Below, piece after piece: positions 43,420 to 51,543 of a stretch of 64,000 bases of DNA (position 1 is its first letter; every line of letters starts with the position of its first letter). This DNA comes from Bacteroidaceae bacterium. GTDB lineage: Bacteria > Bacteroidota > Bacteroidia > Bacteroidales > Bacteroidaceae. The DNA lies in NCBI GenBank assembly GCA_030843315.1, contig JAUUPT010000003.1, positions 62,001-126,000 on the forward strand. The letters run 5' to 3'. The notes under the pieces are model-generated. The model was given only the letters and a program-made list of their open reading frames with translations. It was not told the origin of the DNA and searched no databases. Position numbers and translations under genes: made by a program.

Positions 43420-44589
43420 TCAATAATTAAATTCTCCGAACTCACTCTTGATAATCAGTTCCTTCTTGCTACTCTCCTCAATCCGTCCCACAATCTGTGC
43501 ATCGATGCCGAAGCTCTTGCTGATGGCAATCACTTCTTCGGCGTGTTCGGGTGAGAGGTAGACTTCGAGGCGATGTCCCATATTGAATACCTTGTACATC
43601 TCGCTCCAATCCGTGTCGCTCTGCTCCTTGATGGTCTTGAATAACGGCGGAACGGGGAAAAGGTTGTCCTTCACTACGCGGCAGTTATCGCCTACAAAAT
43701 GCAGAACTTTAGTCTGTGCACCGCCCGAGCAGTGTACCATACCGTGTATTTCGGGGCGGAGTGCATCGAGCAATTTCTTCACTACCGGCGCATACGTGCG
43801 GGTAGGAGAGAGCACCAGTTTTCCGGCATCCAGCGGACTACCTTCCACGGTATCCGTCAGTTTCAGTTTGCCGCTGTACACCAGTTCTTCGGGCACTGCC
43901 TTGTCGTAGCTTTCGGGATAGCGCTCTGCCAGATATTTGGAGAACACATCGTGGCGTGCCGAGGTCAGACCGTTGCTGCCCATGCCGCCGTTATATTCCT
44001 TCTCATAAGTAGCCTGGCCGTAAGAAGCCAAGCCCACGATTACGTCTCCCGGACGGATGTTGGCATTGTCGATAACATCCGAGCGTTTCATGCGGCACGT
44101 CACCGTAGAGTCTACGATGATGGTGCGTACCAGGTCGCCCACGTCGGCTGTCTCACCACCGGTGGCATATACGCCTACACCCATTTCGCGCAGTTCGGCA
44201 AGCAGTTCGTCCGTACCGTTGATGATGGCGGAGATTACTTCGCCGGGAATGAGCAGCTTGTTGCGACCGATGGTCGAAGATACCAGGATGTTGTCTACCG
44301 CACCTACGCAAAGCAGGTCGTCGATGTTCATAATCAGTGCATCTTGCGCAATGCCTTTCCACACGCCGAGGTCGCCGGTTTCTTTCCAGTACATATATGC
44401 CAGGCTCGATTTGGTGCCTGCCCCGTCGGCATGCATGATGTTGCAATACTCGGGATCACCACCCAGGATGTCAGGGATAATTTTGCAGAAAGCCTGCGGA
44501 AAGATGCCTTTGTCGATGTTCTTGATGGCGTTGTGCACATCTTCTTTCGATGCGCTGACGCCGCGCATCATGTATCGTTGATTACTCAT
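43420..44589 (-). CDS. purM: Phosphoribosylformylglycinamidine cyclo-ligase (AIR synthetase)
   Basis: The 389-residue ATP-dependent enzyme makes aminoimidazole ribotide in purine synthesis. Visible motifs include MHADGAGTKSSLAYMYW (ATP/substrate loop), NIDDLLCVGA and TGGETADVGDLV. The protein is longer than the typical 345-residue form, as often in Bacteroidota. It is followed by the small membrane protein, prfA and pyrF. Confidence 0.95.
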   Translation of the reverse strand: MSNQRYMMRGVSASKEDVHNAIKNIDKGIFPQAFCKIIPDILGGDPEYCNIMHADGAGTKSSLAYMYWKETGDLGVWKGIAQDALIMNIDDLLCVGAVDNILVSSTIGRNKLLIPGEVISAIINGTDELLAELREMGVGVYATGGETADVGDLVRTIIVDSTVTCRMKRSDVIDNANIRPGDVIVGLASYGQATYEKEYNGGMGSNGLTSARHDVFSKYLAERYPESYDKAVPEELVYSGKLKLTDTVEGSPLDAGKLVLSPTRTYAPVVKKLLDALRPEIHGMVHCSGGAQTKVLHFVGDNCRVVKDNLFPVPPLFKTIKEQSDTDWSEMYKVFNMGHRLEVYLSPEHAEEVIAISKSFGIDAQIVGRIEESSKKELIIKSEFGEFNY

Positions 44590-44664
44590 GAGTTAATAAG
44601 TTTGTTCAATAGAATGCGCAAAGGTAGTGATAATAATGAAGAATGAAGAAAGAAGAATGAAGAA

Positions 44665-45075
44665 TTATTTCTTATCCTTGTCTACTCCGAACTCCACGAG
44701 GCTTTTGTTTTTTACGAGCGCTCGCTCGTAGCCTGCAACACCTTTCTTCCGTGCGGGAATGAACTGTACGCGCACCGCTTTTACTTGTCGCGGACTGACT
44801 TCTTCGGGGCTGTCTACTCCTTGTCCGGCACAACTCAATTTGTAATGAAAGGCGCCGAGTCCGTCCATGTGGATGCTACGGCCGGCATCCATATATTCTG
44901 CCATTACTTCGGGCAAGGCACGAAGCACGGCATGCACGTCGGCAGGCGAGACGGTGCAGCGCTGAGAAATTGTTTCGCCAAGTTGCTGTGTGTCAACCGG
45001 ATGTTTTAAAACGTAAGCTCTGGGAAACCATTTATATGCCTTTCCCACTTTGGCACGACTCTTCTTGTAGAACAT
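44665..45075 (-). CDS. HU-like DNA-binding protein
   Basis: The 136-residue protein has an HU/IHF-like core: DTQQLGETISQRCTVSPADV (split as DTQQLGETIS and CTVSPADV), a helix VLRALPEVMAEYMDAGRSI, and GLGAFHYKLSC where HU has its beta arm start. A 40-residue tail follows VRVQFIPARK. It is of the longer Bacteroidales HU-like type. Its probable -7 box (TATATTTG on the minus strand, 45111-45104) abuts 22-bp array C, so its expression may be controlled through that array. Confidence 0.85.
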   Translation of the reverse strand: MFYKKSRAKVGKAYKWFPRAYVLKHPVDTQQLGETISQRCTVSPADVHAVLRALPEVMAEYMDAGRSIHMDGLGAFHYKLSCAGQGVDSPEEVSPRQVKAVRVQFIPARKKGVAGYERALVKNKSLVEFGVDKDKK

Positions 45076-45103
45076 GATGATTACTGTGTTTAGGATTGAG
45101 GTA

Positions 45104-45111
45104 CAAATATA
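45104..45111 (-). promoter_or_regulatory. -7 box of the HU-like gene
   Basis: On the minus strand the box reads TATATTTG, leaving about 22 bases of leader before the ATG at 45075. The -33 position holds only TTTC, within array C. Confidence 0.5.
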
Positions 45112-45194
45112 AGGCTTTTAATTATAAAATGAAAGCCTTTTAATAGATAAATGAAAGCCTTTTAATATTAGAATAAAAGCCTTTTAATTATAAC
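45107..45194. repeat. Tandem array C: four 22-bp direct repeats
   Basis: Units begin at 45107, 45129, 45151 and 45173 with no gap. The consensus is ATGAAAGCCTTTTAAT followed by six variable AT-rich bases. The CTTTTAAT core recurs at exactly 22-base steps. It lies between the divergent HU-like and sigma-factor genes, immediately upstream of the HU-like -7 box. Confidence 0.78.
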
Positions 45195-45318
45195 TGATGA
45201 TATGGATGATCCTCCCTCTCTCCGGGAAGGAGGATATATCGGTTTATTGTCATTTAGCCTTCTTTGAAGGAGGAATCTGAGGTGCAGGCAGGTAAATGAT
45301 AATTTTTTCTCTTCCCCT

Positions 45319-45346
45319 GCAACTAATCCCCCAAACCGGCGTCTTA
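45319..45346 (+). promoter_or_regulatory. ECF-type promoter of the sigma-factor gene
   Basis: GCAACT at 45319-45324 and CGTCTTA from 45340 are 15 bases apart. This resembles ECF promoters (AAC in the upstream box, CGTC in the downstream box) rather than the housekeeping Bacteroides promoter, and suggests the sigma factor drives its own gene. Confidence 0.55.
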
Positions 45347-45368
45347 TATAATAAAAGAACGTGCACAG

Positions 45369-45857
45369 ATGGAACAGAACGAAAAAGAAAAGCGCTTTAC
45401 TTCCCTTATCATGGAGTACAAACGGGTGATATATAAAATCTGTTATATGTATGCCACGGACGGGGATAATTTCAAGGATCTCTATCAGGAAGTCGTGATA
45501 AACCTTTGGCGAGGCTTCGACGGATACGAGGGAAAAGGCAAGCCGTCTTCGTGGATATACCGCGTGGGACTGAATACCTGTATCTCCTATTACCGCCAAC
45601 AGCAACGCCGCGGTGAGCATACTTCGCTTGATGTCCTCTACGGACTGGAAGCGGAGAACGATGAAACGACGAAGCGCTTGAGGGAAATGTACCGTCTCAT
45701 TGCCGGATTGAATAAGTTTGAACGTGCCGTCATTCTGTTGTGGCTCGACGAGAAGTCTTATGAAGAGATTGCCGAAATTGTAGGTATGCCGCGCAATACC
45801 GTGGCCTCGCGACTGAAACGAATTAAGGAAAAATTGACTAAACAAGCTAATAGCTAA
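45369..45857 (+). CDS. ECF-family RNA polymerase sigma factor
   Basis: The 162-residue protein has region 2 (YKICYMYATDGDNFKDLYQEV with NLWRGFDGYEGKGKPSSWIYR) and region 4 (RAVILLWLDEKSYEEIAEIVG, followed by MPRNTVASRLKRIKEKL); each is quoted only in part: NFKDLYQEV, SSWIYRV and SYEEIAEI. It is followed after 11 bases by a membrane protein that could be its anti-sigma partner, although that protein lacks a known anti-sigma domain. Confidence 0.94.
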   Translation: MEQNEKEKRFTSLIMEYKRVIYKICYMYATDGDNFKDLYQEVVINLWRGFDGYEGKGKPSSWIYRVGLNTCISYYRQQQRRGEHTSLDVLYGLEAENDETTKRLREMYRLIAGLNKFERAVILLWLDEKSYEEIAEIVGMPRNTVASRLKRIKEKLTKQANS

Positions 45858-45868
45858 GGAGACAGATT

Positions 45869-46432
45869 ATGGAACTGGAAGATTTGAAAAAGGATTGGAA
45901 CGAGATGGAAGAACGTCTCGGACGGTTGGAAATGGAGAACCGCCAATTACAACATAAGGCCGTGAAGAGTAAAGTGGAACAGATGCGCAAGCGCTTGCTG
46001 CTGCGGCAGACGTTTTTCATTATTTGTTTGCCTCTGTTGTCTTATCAGGTTGTCCGTCACTCAGAGCTTGATTTCAGTGCATTGACGTGGGGATTAATGT
46101 TTCTGTTCATTGTTGTATTATTAATACGGCAAATCGTTTGGAGGCAATTGCTGAAGAAAGTCGATTGTGTGCAGATGACGGTGCGTGAGGCTTGCTTGGC
46201 AGAAAACCGTTTCCGGTTCTTTTTCAAGATAGGGGTAGCTGTGAGTGCGTTTAGTGCCATACCTCTACTGGTAAGCATGATATGGGACATTGCCGGAATG
46301 GGCGACCGATATATGCTGATAGGTGCATGGACAGGTCTTGTGGTAGGCTTACTGTTGGGTATCCGCATCTTCCTCAAGGCATGGCGCGGAGTGAAGGAAT
46401 TGCGGGAGGCGATAGCGGACTTGGAGAAGTGA
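45869..46432 (+). CDS. Membrane protein, possible anti-sigma partner
   Basis: The 187-residue protein starts with a charged coiled-coil-like region (DLKKDWNEMEERLGRLEME, residues 4-40), followed by four hydrophobic segments near 47-62, 71-90, 116-138 and 146-170, and a short charged tail. The cytoplasmic N-terminal helix could bind the sigma factor encoded just upstream. No zinc-binding anti-sigma motif is present. The role is inference from position. Confidence 0.8.
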   Translation: MELEDLKKDWNEMEERLGRLEMENRQLQHKAVKSKVEQMRKRLLLRQTFFIICLPLLSYQVVRHSELDFSALTWGLMFLFIVVLLIRQIVWRQLLKKVDCVQMTVREACLAENRFRFFFKIGVAVSAFSAIPLLVSMIWDIAGMGDRYMLIGAWTGLVVGLLLGIRIFLKAWRGVKELREAIADLEK

Positions 46433-46523
46433 TTTAGTGATTAATGATTAGTGATTAGTGATTTGTTATGACCTGCATAGAGACATCAACAAATCACTAA
46501 TCATTAATTACTAATCACTAAAT
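46432..46523. repeat. 36-bp inverted repeat between convergent genes
   Basis: Arms 46432-46467 and 46488-46523 match at 33 of 36 positions when reversed, around a 20-base loop. They consist of repeated AGTGATTA units. Shorter copies of the same motif occur at 28177-28216 and 49807-49820. It can act as a terminator for both converging genes and ends inside the lemA stop codon. Confidence 0.75.
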
Positions 46524-47104
46524 TAGAATTGTACCTGCGGAGCAGTTTCCGATCCTTCGGCAGCTTCGAAGTAAGCACGTTTGTCGAAACCGAAGAGGCC
46601 GGCAAGGATGTTCTTCGGGAAGCGGCGGATGGCGGTATTGAAGTCTTTCGCTGCGTTGTTGAAGTTGGTGCGTGCCACGTTGATGCGGTTTTCCGTTCCT
46701 TCCAGTTGGGCTTGCAGTTCGAGGAAGTTCTGGTTGGCTTTCAGGTCGGGATAGTTCTCCGTGATGGCAAGCAGCTTGCCGAGGGCGGAAGTAACGACGC
46801 CCTGTGCTTTCTGATACTCAGCCAGCTTTTCGGGTGTCAGGTCGTTGGCATCTACTTTGATTTGAGTGGCCTGGCTGCGTGCCTGCACTACACCTTCCAA
46901 TGTTTCTTGCTCGTGAGAGGCATATCCTTTGACTGTATTTACAAGATTCGGGATCAGGTCGGCACGGCGTTGATATTGGGTTTCGACGTTAGACCATTGT
47001 CCGCTGACGTTCTCGTCCATAGTTACGAGTCCGTTGTAGCCGCTGACACCCCAAATGGCGAGGAGGGCTATAACAACAATGATGATAATGGTTGATTTCT
47101 TCAT
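46523..47104 (-). CDS. lemA: LemA family protein
   Basis: The 193-residue protein has an N-terminal membrane segment (about 4-22), followed by the family pattern NVSGQWSNVETQYQRRADLIPNLVNTVKG (seen in part as ETQYQRRADLIPNLV) and a helical bundle. LemA proteins are membrane-anchored; their function is unknown. As is common, it is paired with a TPM-domain protein encoded 32 bases upstream. Confidence 0.95.
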   Translation of the reverse strand: MKKSTIIIIVVIALLAIWGVSGYNGLVTMDENVSGQWSNVETQYQRRADLIPNLVNTVKGYASHEQETLEGVVQARSQATQIKVDANDLTPEKLAEYQKAQGVVTSALGKLLAITENYPDLKANQNFLELQAQLEGTENRINVARTNFNNAAKDFNTAIRRFPKNILAGLFGFDKRAYFEAAEGSETAPQVQF

Positions 47105-47136
47105 ACTCTTTTATTTATTAAATTGTGATACATAAT

Positions 47137-48048
47137 TTAGAACCTGGAACCAGCACCTCCGCCGCCTCCCATACCTCCGCCGAAGCTGCCGCCACTAAAG
47201 CCACCGCCTCCTCCGCTTCCGCCGAAGAGACCTCCGCCTCCGAAGATGACAGGACCGCTTCCGCCGCCGCCCCGGTAATTCTCGTCGTACGATTGCTGCT
47301 CGCGCACTACTTTATGTCCGCAGTTGCGGCAGGTGTAAGTCACTTTTTCCGTCTTCACTCCCTTGCGGCGTGAGATGAGGGTGCTGCCGGTGCGTTGCAA
47401 CTTATGTTGTCCGCAGTTGGGGCATTTGGTTGCGGCACGTTGTGCCATGATACCTACTATCAATGCTATCAGGAAGATGCCAAAGAATCCGGCAATAATG
47501 AGTCCGAGAGAATCGTCATCACCCTCTTCCGTGTCGTTCTCCATGCTGCCGTCCAGTCGGGAACAAACAGCGCTTACGCCTGCTATCATACCGGCGTTCC
47601 AATTCCCGTCCTTCAGATAAGGAATCATGTACCGGGTCTGGATGCGTTTGCAGATGGCATCGGGTAAGTCTCCCTCCAGACCATAGCCTGTATAGAACTG
47701 GATGCAACGTTGATCGGTTACCAGCAAGATTACCAATCCGTTGTTTTTGCCTTTCTTGCCTACTCCCCATTCATTGAGCAAGCGGTGTGCGAAGTCAAAG
47801 CAATCTTCCTCGCCAATAGACGGCACTACGGCAACTACCGTCTCAATACCGGTCTGCTGTTCCAGCGCATAGAGCATGCGGTCGATGCTGTCGCAGGCGG
47901 CCGTAGAAAGGATGCCGGCAGGATTGCAGACATACTTCGTCTTGTTTTGAAGATGTACTTTGGGGATGTTCTTGGTGGTGTAAACCTCTTGTGCCTGCAT
48001 GGAGAGAAGCAGGCATAAGAAGAATGTTATGGAAATAAATCGTTTCAT
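47137..48048 (-). CDS. TPM-domain (YgcG-like) membrane protein with zinc ribbon
   Basis: The 303-residue protein has a signal peptide ending SMQAQE, a TPM domain (about 40-165, with VVPSIGEEDCFDFAHRLLNEWGVG, quoted as FAHRLLNEWGVG, and ILLVTDQR), a membrane segment near 185-207 and a CPNCGQH/CRNCGH zinc-ribbon pair. It ends in a glycine- and serine-rich tail. TPM proteins have been linked to membrane protein turnover or photosystem repair in other groups. Its partner lemA lies just downstream. Confidence 0.93.
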   Translation of the reverse strand: MKRFISITFFLCLLLSMQAQEVYTTKNIPKVHLQNKTKYVCNPAGILSTAACDSIDRMLYALEQQTGIETVVAVVPSIGEEDCFDFAHRLLNEWGVGKKGKNNGLVILLVTDQRCIQFYTGYGLEGDLPDAICKRIQTRYMIPYLKDGNWNAGMIAGVSAVCSRLDGSMENDTEEGDDDSLGLIIAGFFGIFLIALIVGIMAQRAATKCPNCGQHKLQRTGSTLISRRKGVKTEKVTYTCRNCGHKVVREQQSYDENYRGGGGSGPVIFGGGGLFGGSGGGGGFSGGSFGGGMGGGGGAGSRF

Positions 48049-48087
48049 ACTAATGTATTTGTTGCCGCGAAGATAAAGAAAATCACA

Positions 48088-49038
48088 TCAACGGATGTAT
48101 TTTCCTACGAAATTCTCTACCCGTTGCGTATATTCCTGCGGATAGTCTTTATAAGATACAGCGTGTTTGGCACCGGGAACAAGCCACAACTCCTTGGGTT
48201 CGGACTTTGCTTCATACAACGGATGAACCATCCAGGTAGGTACATACGTGTCGGCATCACCATGAATGAAGAACATCGGCAGCGTGCATTTCTTCACCTG
48301 GTTCAGTGAAGATGCTTCTTTGAATCCCCAACCGTATTTTGCACTGCATAGCCAACTGGCAGTGTATAGCAACGGGAAAGGAGGCAGTCCGAACTGTCCC
48401 TTCAATTCGTGCGAGAACTCATCCCATACGCTGGTATATCCGCAGTCTTCTACGAAGCACTTCACAAAAGGCTTCTGCGGTTCGCCCGACACCATCATGG
48501 TAGTAGCGGCTCCCATGGAAATGCCATGTACTACCATTTGGGTATTTCCGCCATATATATCGTTGGCAATGTCCATCCAGCGCAGTACGTCGAGACGGTC
48601 TTTCCAGCCCATTTGTATGGCGGGGCCGTCGCTCAGTCCCTGGTCTTGCAGGTCGGGCAGAAGGATGTTATACTTTAAATCTTTGTTATAAAGATAGCCT
48701 ATCATCAGCATACGGATGGCGTTGTCCGTATAGCCATGTACGATGACGGCGGTCTTGTCGGTAGGTTCGGGGGCGGCTGCAAAGATGGCGTGCAGTTGCC
48801 GTCCTTCGGGATTGATGATAAAGGTATCGCGCAAGGCACCCACCGTTTGTAGGCTGTCTACCCACGGCTTGATGAACGGATATTCGCTGAGCATATATTC
48901 GTAGGAACCGGGAATGTCTTTCCCTTTATTGTGTTCCGGCCTTAACGAATAGCCGAGCATATAAGAACTACCGCCGAAGAGGGCGATAACAATCAGTACA
49001 AACAGTACAATCAGACCGTATCTGAAGCCTTTTTTCAT
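48088..49038 (-). CDS. Membrane-anchored alpha/beta hydrolase
   Basis: The start at 49038 gives 316 residues with an N-terminal anchor (about 4-27). VIVHGYTDNAIRM holds the oxyanion region, the nucleophile is in HGISMGAAT, an acid is in HGDADTYVP and the last His is in GAKHAVSY. It resembles BEM46/YfhR-like serine hydrolases. It starts one base after the aroE stop region, so the two genes are coupled. Confidence 0.9.
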   Translation of the reverse strand: MKKGFRYGLIVLFVLIVIALFGGSSYMLGYSLRPEHNKGKDIPGSYEYMLSEYPFIKPWVDSLQTVGALRDTFIINPEGRQLHAIFAAAPEPTDKTAVIVHGYTDNAIRMLMIGYLYNKDLKYNILLPDLQDQGLSDGPAIQMGWKDRLDVLRWMDIANDIYGGNTQMVVHGISMGAATTMMVSGEPQKPFVKCFVEDCGYTSVWDEFSHELKGQFGLPPFPLLYTASWLCSAKYGWGFKEASSLNQVKKCTLPMFFIHGDADTYVPTWMVHPLYEAKSEPKELWLVPGAKHAVSYKDYPQEYTQRVENFVGKYIR

Positions 49039-49039
49039 A

Positions 49040-49786
49040 TTATTTATTCCAAATTTCCCATGCAGCAAAGGCTTGCAGCAACAGCATTTCGAGTCCGTTT
49101 TTGGTGACGGCTCCCTGTGCTTTGCCTTTCTTCATGAAGAGGGTTTCGTTTGGATTATATAACAAATCGTAGAGCAAATGGTTGGGAGTCAGTAGCTCGT
49201 AAGGGATATTGGGGCAGAAATCTACTTTGGGATACATACCCACGGGGGTACAGTTGACGATGACGGTGTATTCTTGCATAATCTCCGGTGTCAGTTCCTC
49301 GTAGGTGAGGTATTTATCGTCTTTCTTGGTACGCGATACGAAGGTACTTTGGATACCCAGTTTTTCCAGTCCGCGATATACGGCTTTGGATGCTCCGCCT
49401 GTGCCCAAGAGCAGTGCTTTGGTGTGGTGCGGTTGCAGTAGAGGTTCTATGGATTGAGTGAATCCGATGATGTCTGAGTTATAGCCAACCAGCTTTACCT
49501 TTCCTTTTGGGAGGCGGACAATCTTGATGACATTGACGGCACCTATCTTGGCAGTGTCCTTGTCCAGTTCGTCCAGGTAGGGGATGACTTGCTCTTTATA
49601 TGGAATGGTCACGTTGAGTCCGCAGAGGTTGGGGTTCTCCTCTATCACTTCCATAAAGTCATTGATGCTGGGGATCTCGAAGTTCACATATTCTGCATCA
49701 ATATTCTCTCCTTTGAATTTCTCATTGAAGAATCCGATAGAGAACGAATGTTTCAGCGGGTAACCTATTAAACCGTATTTCTGCAT
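49040..49786 (-). CDS. aroE: Shikimate dehydrogenase
   Basis: The 248-residue NADP-dependent enzyme reduces 3-dehydroshikimate. The substrate site shows YPLKHSFSIGFFN near the start and NVTIPYKE near 60; the NADP fold has LLGTGGASKAVYRGL near 126. It lacks a few residues compared with E. coli AroE but the core is intact. It ends one base before the hydrolase start and lies 31 bases after ubiE on the minus strand. Confidence 0.95.
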   Translation of the reverse strand: MQKYGLIGYPLKHSFSIGFFNEKFKGENIDAEYVNFEIPSINDFMEVIEENPNLCGLNVTIPYKEQVIPYLDELDKDTAKIGAVNVIKIVRLPKGKVKLVGYNSDIIGFTQSIEPLLQPHHTKALLLGTGGASKAVYRGLEKLGIQSTFVSRTKKDDKYLTYEELTPEIMQEYTVIVNCTPVGMYPKVDFCPNIPYELLTPNHLLYDLLYNPNETLFMKKGKAQGAVTKNGLEMLLLQAFAAWEIWNK

Positions 49787-49817
49787 GGTCAGAGTGTGTT
49801 AAAGGGGTGATTAGTGA

Positions 49818-50555
49818 TTATTTCTTGGCTATATATAACGTGCATATTCCAAAAGTCAGCCGCTTGAAGTCTACTTCGCTGAAGCCCGCCCGTCGGATGA
49901 CTTCCTGCATCACCTCGCCTTGCGGAAAAGCACGGATGCTCTGTGGCAGATAGGTGTAAGCGCTGTTGTCTTTCGAGATGAATTTGCCGATCAGGGGGAT
50001 GACTACTTTCGAATAAACGGTAAACAACTGCTTCATAGGGAAGCGGTCCGGGGTGGACAGTTCCAGTATGACGAGATGCCCGCCGGGTGTCAGTACGCGG
50101 CACATCTCGGACAGTCCTTTGTCCAGTCCTTCGAAGTTACGGATGCCGAACGCTACGGTCACAGCATCGAAACTGCCATCGGCAAACGAGAGAGAGGTGC
50201 AATCCTCCCGGGCAAAGGAGATCTTGCCCGAGAGTTGCGCCTGTTTTGCTTTTTCACGACCCACATTCATCATGCCTTCCGAGATGTCGGTACCTATCAC
50301 GGTATCGGGCTGAAGTTCGTGGCATGCAAGGATGGCAAAGTCACCGGTGCCGGTGGCTACATCCATGATGCGGCGGGGATGGAAAGGACGGAGAATGTTG
50401 ATAGCTTTTCTGCGCCAGCTACGGTCGATACCCATAGACAGGGTATGGTTCAGCTTATCGTAGGCGGGGGCAATGTTATCGAACATTTCTTCTACCTGTT
50501 CGCTCTTCTTACCGTCGTTGCCGTAAGGCTTGATGTGTTCTTGTGGGTAGTCCAT
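49818..50555 (-). CDS. ubiE: Demethylmenaquinone methyltransferase
   Basis: The 245-residue SAM-dependent methyltransferase should finish menaquinone synthesis, the respiratory quinone of Bacteroides. Motif I is MDVATGTGDFAILA near 65, and the UbiE signatures RSWRRKAI, GIRNFEGLDKGL and EMCRVLTPGGHLVILELSTP (in part) are present. The gene begins one base before the purC stop. Confidence 0.95.
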   Translation of the reverse strand: MDYPQEHIKPYGNDGKKSEQVEEMFDNIAPAYDKLNHTLSMGIDRSWRRKAINILRPFHPRRIMDVATGTGDFAILACHELQPDTVIGTDISEGMMNVGREKAKQAQLSGKISFAREDCTSLSFADGSFDAVTVAFGIRNFEGLDKGLSEMCRVLTPGGHLVILELSTPDRFPMKQLFTVYSKVVIPLIGKFISKDNSAYTYLPQSIRAFPQGEVMQEVIRRAGFSEVDFKRLTFGICTLYIAKK

Positions 50556-50556
50556 A

Positions 50557-51498
50557 TTATTTCAGATACTCCATTACGTTCTTTTCGATACGTGCAGCGA
50601 TGTTGCTGGTATCTTCTTTTACGAACTTCTCACCGGTGATGTGTTCGTACAATTCGATATAGCGCTCGCTGATAGAAGCAACGATTTCGTCGGTCATTTC
50701 CGGTACTTGTTGTCCGGCTTTGCCCTGGAAGCCATTATCCATCAACCATTCGCGTACGAACTCTTTGGAAAGTTGCTTCTGAGGCTCGCCTTTGGCAAAG
50801 CGGTCTTCGTAACCTTCGGAGTAGAAGTAGCGGCTGGAGTCCGGCGTATGGATTTCGTCCATCAGGTAGATGGTGCCGTTGTGCTTGCCAAATTCATATT
50901 TCGTATCTACCAGGATCAGTCCGCGGGCGGCTGCAATCTCAGTTCCACGCAGGAACAGGGCCATGGTGTACTTCTCAAGAATAGCATATTCTTCGGGAGT
51001 AGCCAAGCCTTTGGCAAGGATTTCTTCTTTAGAGATATCAGCATCGTGTTCACCGATTTCGGCTTTGGTCGTCGGGGTGATGATGGGTTCGGGGAACTTC
51101 TGGTTTTCCTTCATTCCTTCGGGCAGCTTGATGCCACAGATTTCGCGAACGCCGCTCTTGTAGGCACGCCATGCGCTACCGCAGAGGTAACCGCGTACAA
51201 TCATTTCGATGGGGAAACCTTCGCACATCACACCTACTGTGACCATTGGGTCGGGAGTGGCTTGTTTCCAGTTGGGGCAGATGTCGGTGGTGGCATCCAG
51301 GAACTTGGCTGCAATCTGGTTCAGCATCTGTCCTTTAAAGGGGATACCTTTCGGCAATACTACATCGAAGGCGGAGATGCGGTCGGTAGCTACCATAACC
51401 AGCTTTTCACCATTGATGTTATAAACATCACGTACTTTTCCGTGGTACACGCTCTGCTGTCCGGGGAAATTAAAATCAGTCTTTGTTAATGCTTTCAT
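50557..51498 (-). CDS. purC: Phosphoribosylaminoimidazole-succinocarboxamide synthase
   Basis: The 313-residue SAICAR synthetase joins aspartate to CAIR in purine synthesis. Visible motifs include GKVRDVYNINGEKLVMVATD near the start (quoted to 20), ECPNW-like CPNWKQATPDPM, IVRGYLCGSAW and DTKYEFGKHNG near 195. The longer form fits eukaryote-like and Bacteroidota enzymes. It lies 45 bases downstream of the phoH-like gene. Confidence 0.96.
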   Translation of the reverse strand: MKALTKTDFNFPGQQSVYHGKVRDVYNINGEKLVMVATDRISAFDVVLPKGIPFKGQMLNQIAAKFLDATTDICPNWKQATPDPMVTVGVMCEGFPIEMIVRGYLCGSAWRAYKSGVREICGIKLPEGMKENQKFPEPIITPTTKAEIGEHDADISKEEILAKGLATPEEYAILEKYTMALFLRGTEIAAARGLILVDTKYEFGKHNGTIYLMDEIHTPDSSRYFYSEGYEDRFAKGEPQKQLSKEFVREWLMDNGFQGKAGQQVPEMTDEIVASISERYIELYEHITGEKFVKEDTSNIAARIEKNVMEYLK

Positions 51499-51543
51499 CT
51501 TTGTAATATTTACGATTGAAAATTTACTGTTTGTATGTAGGAG

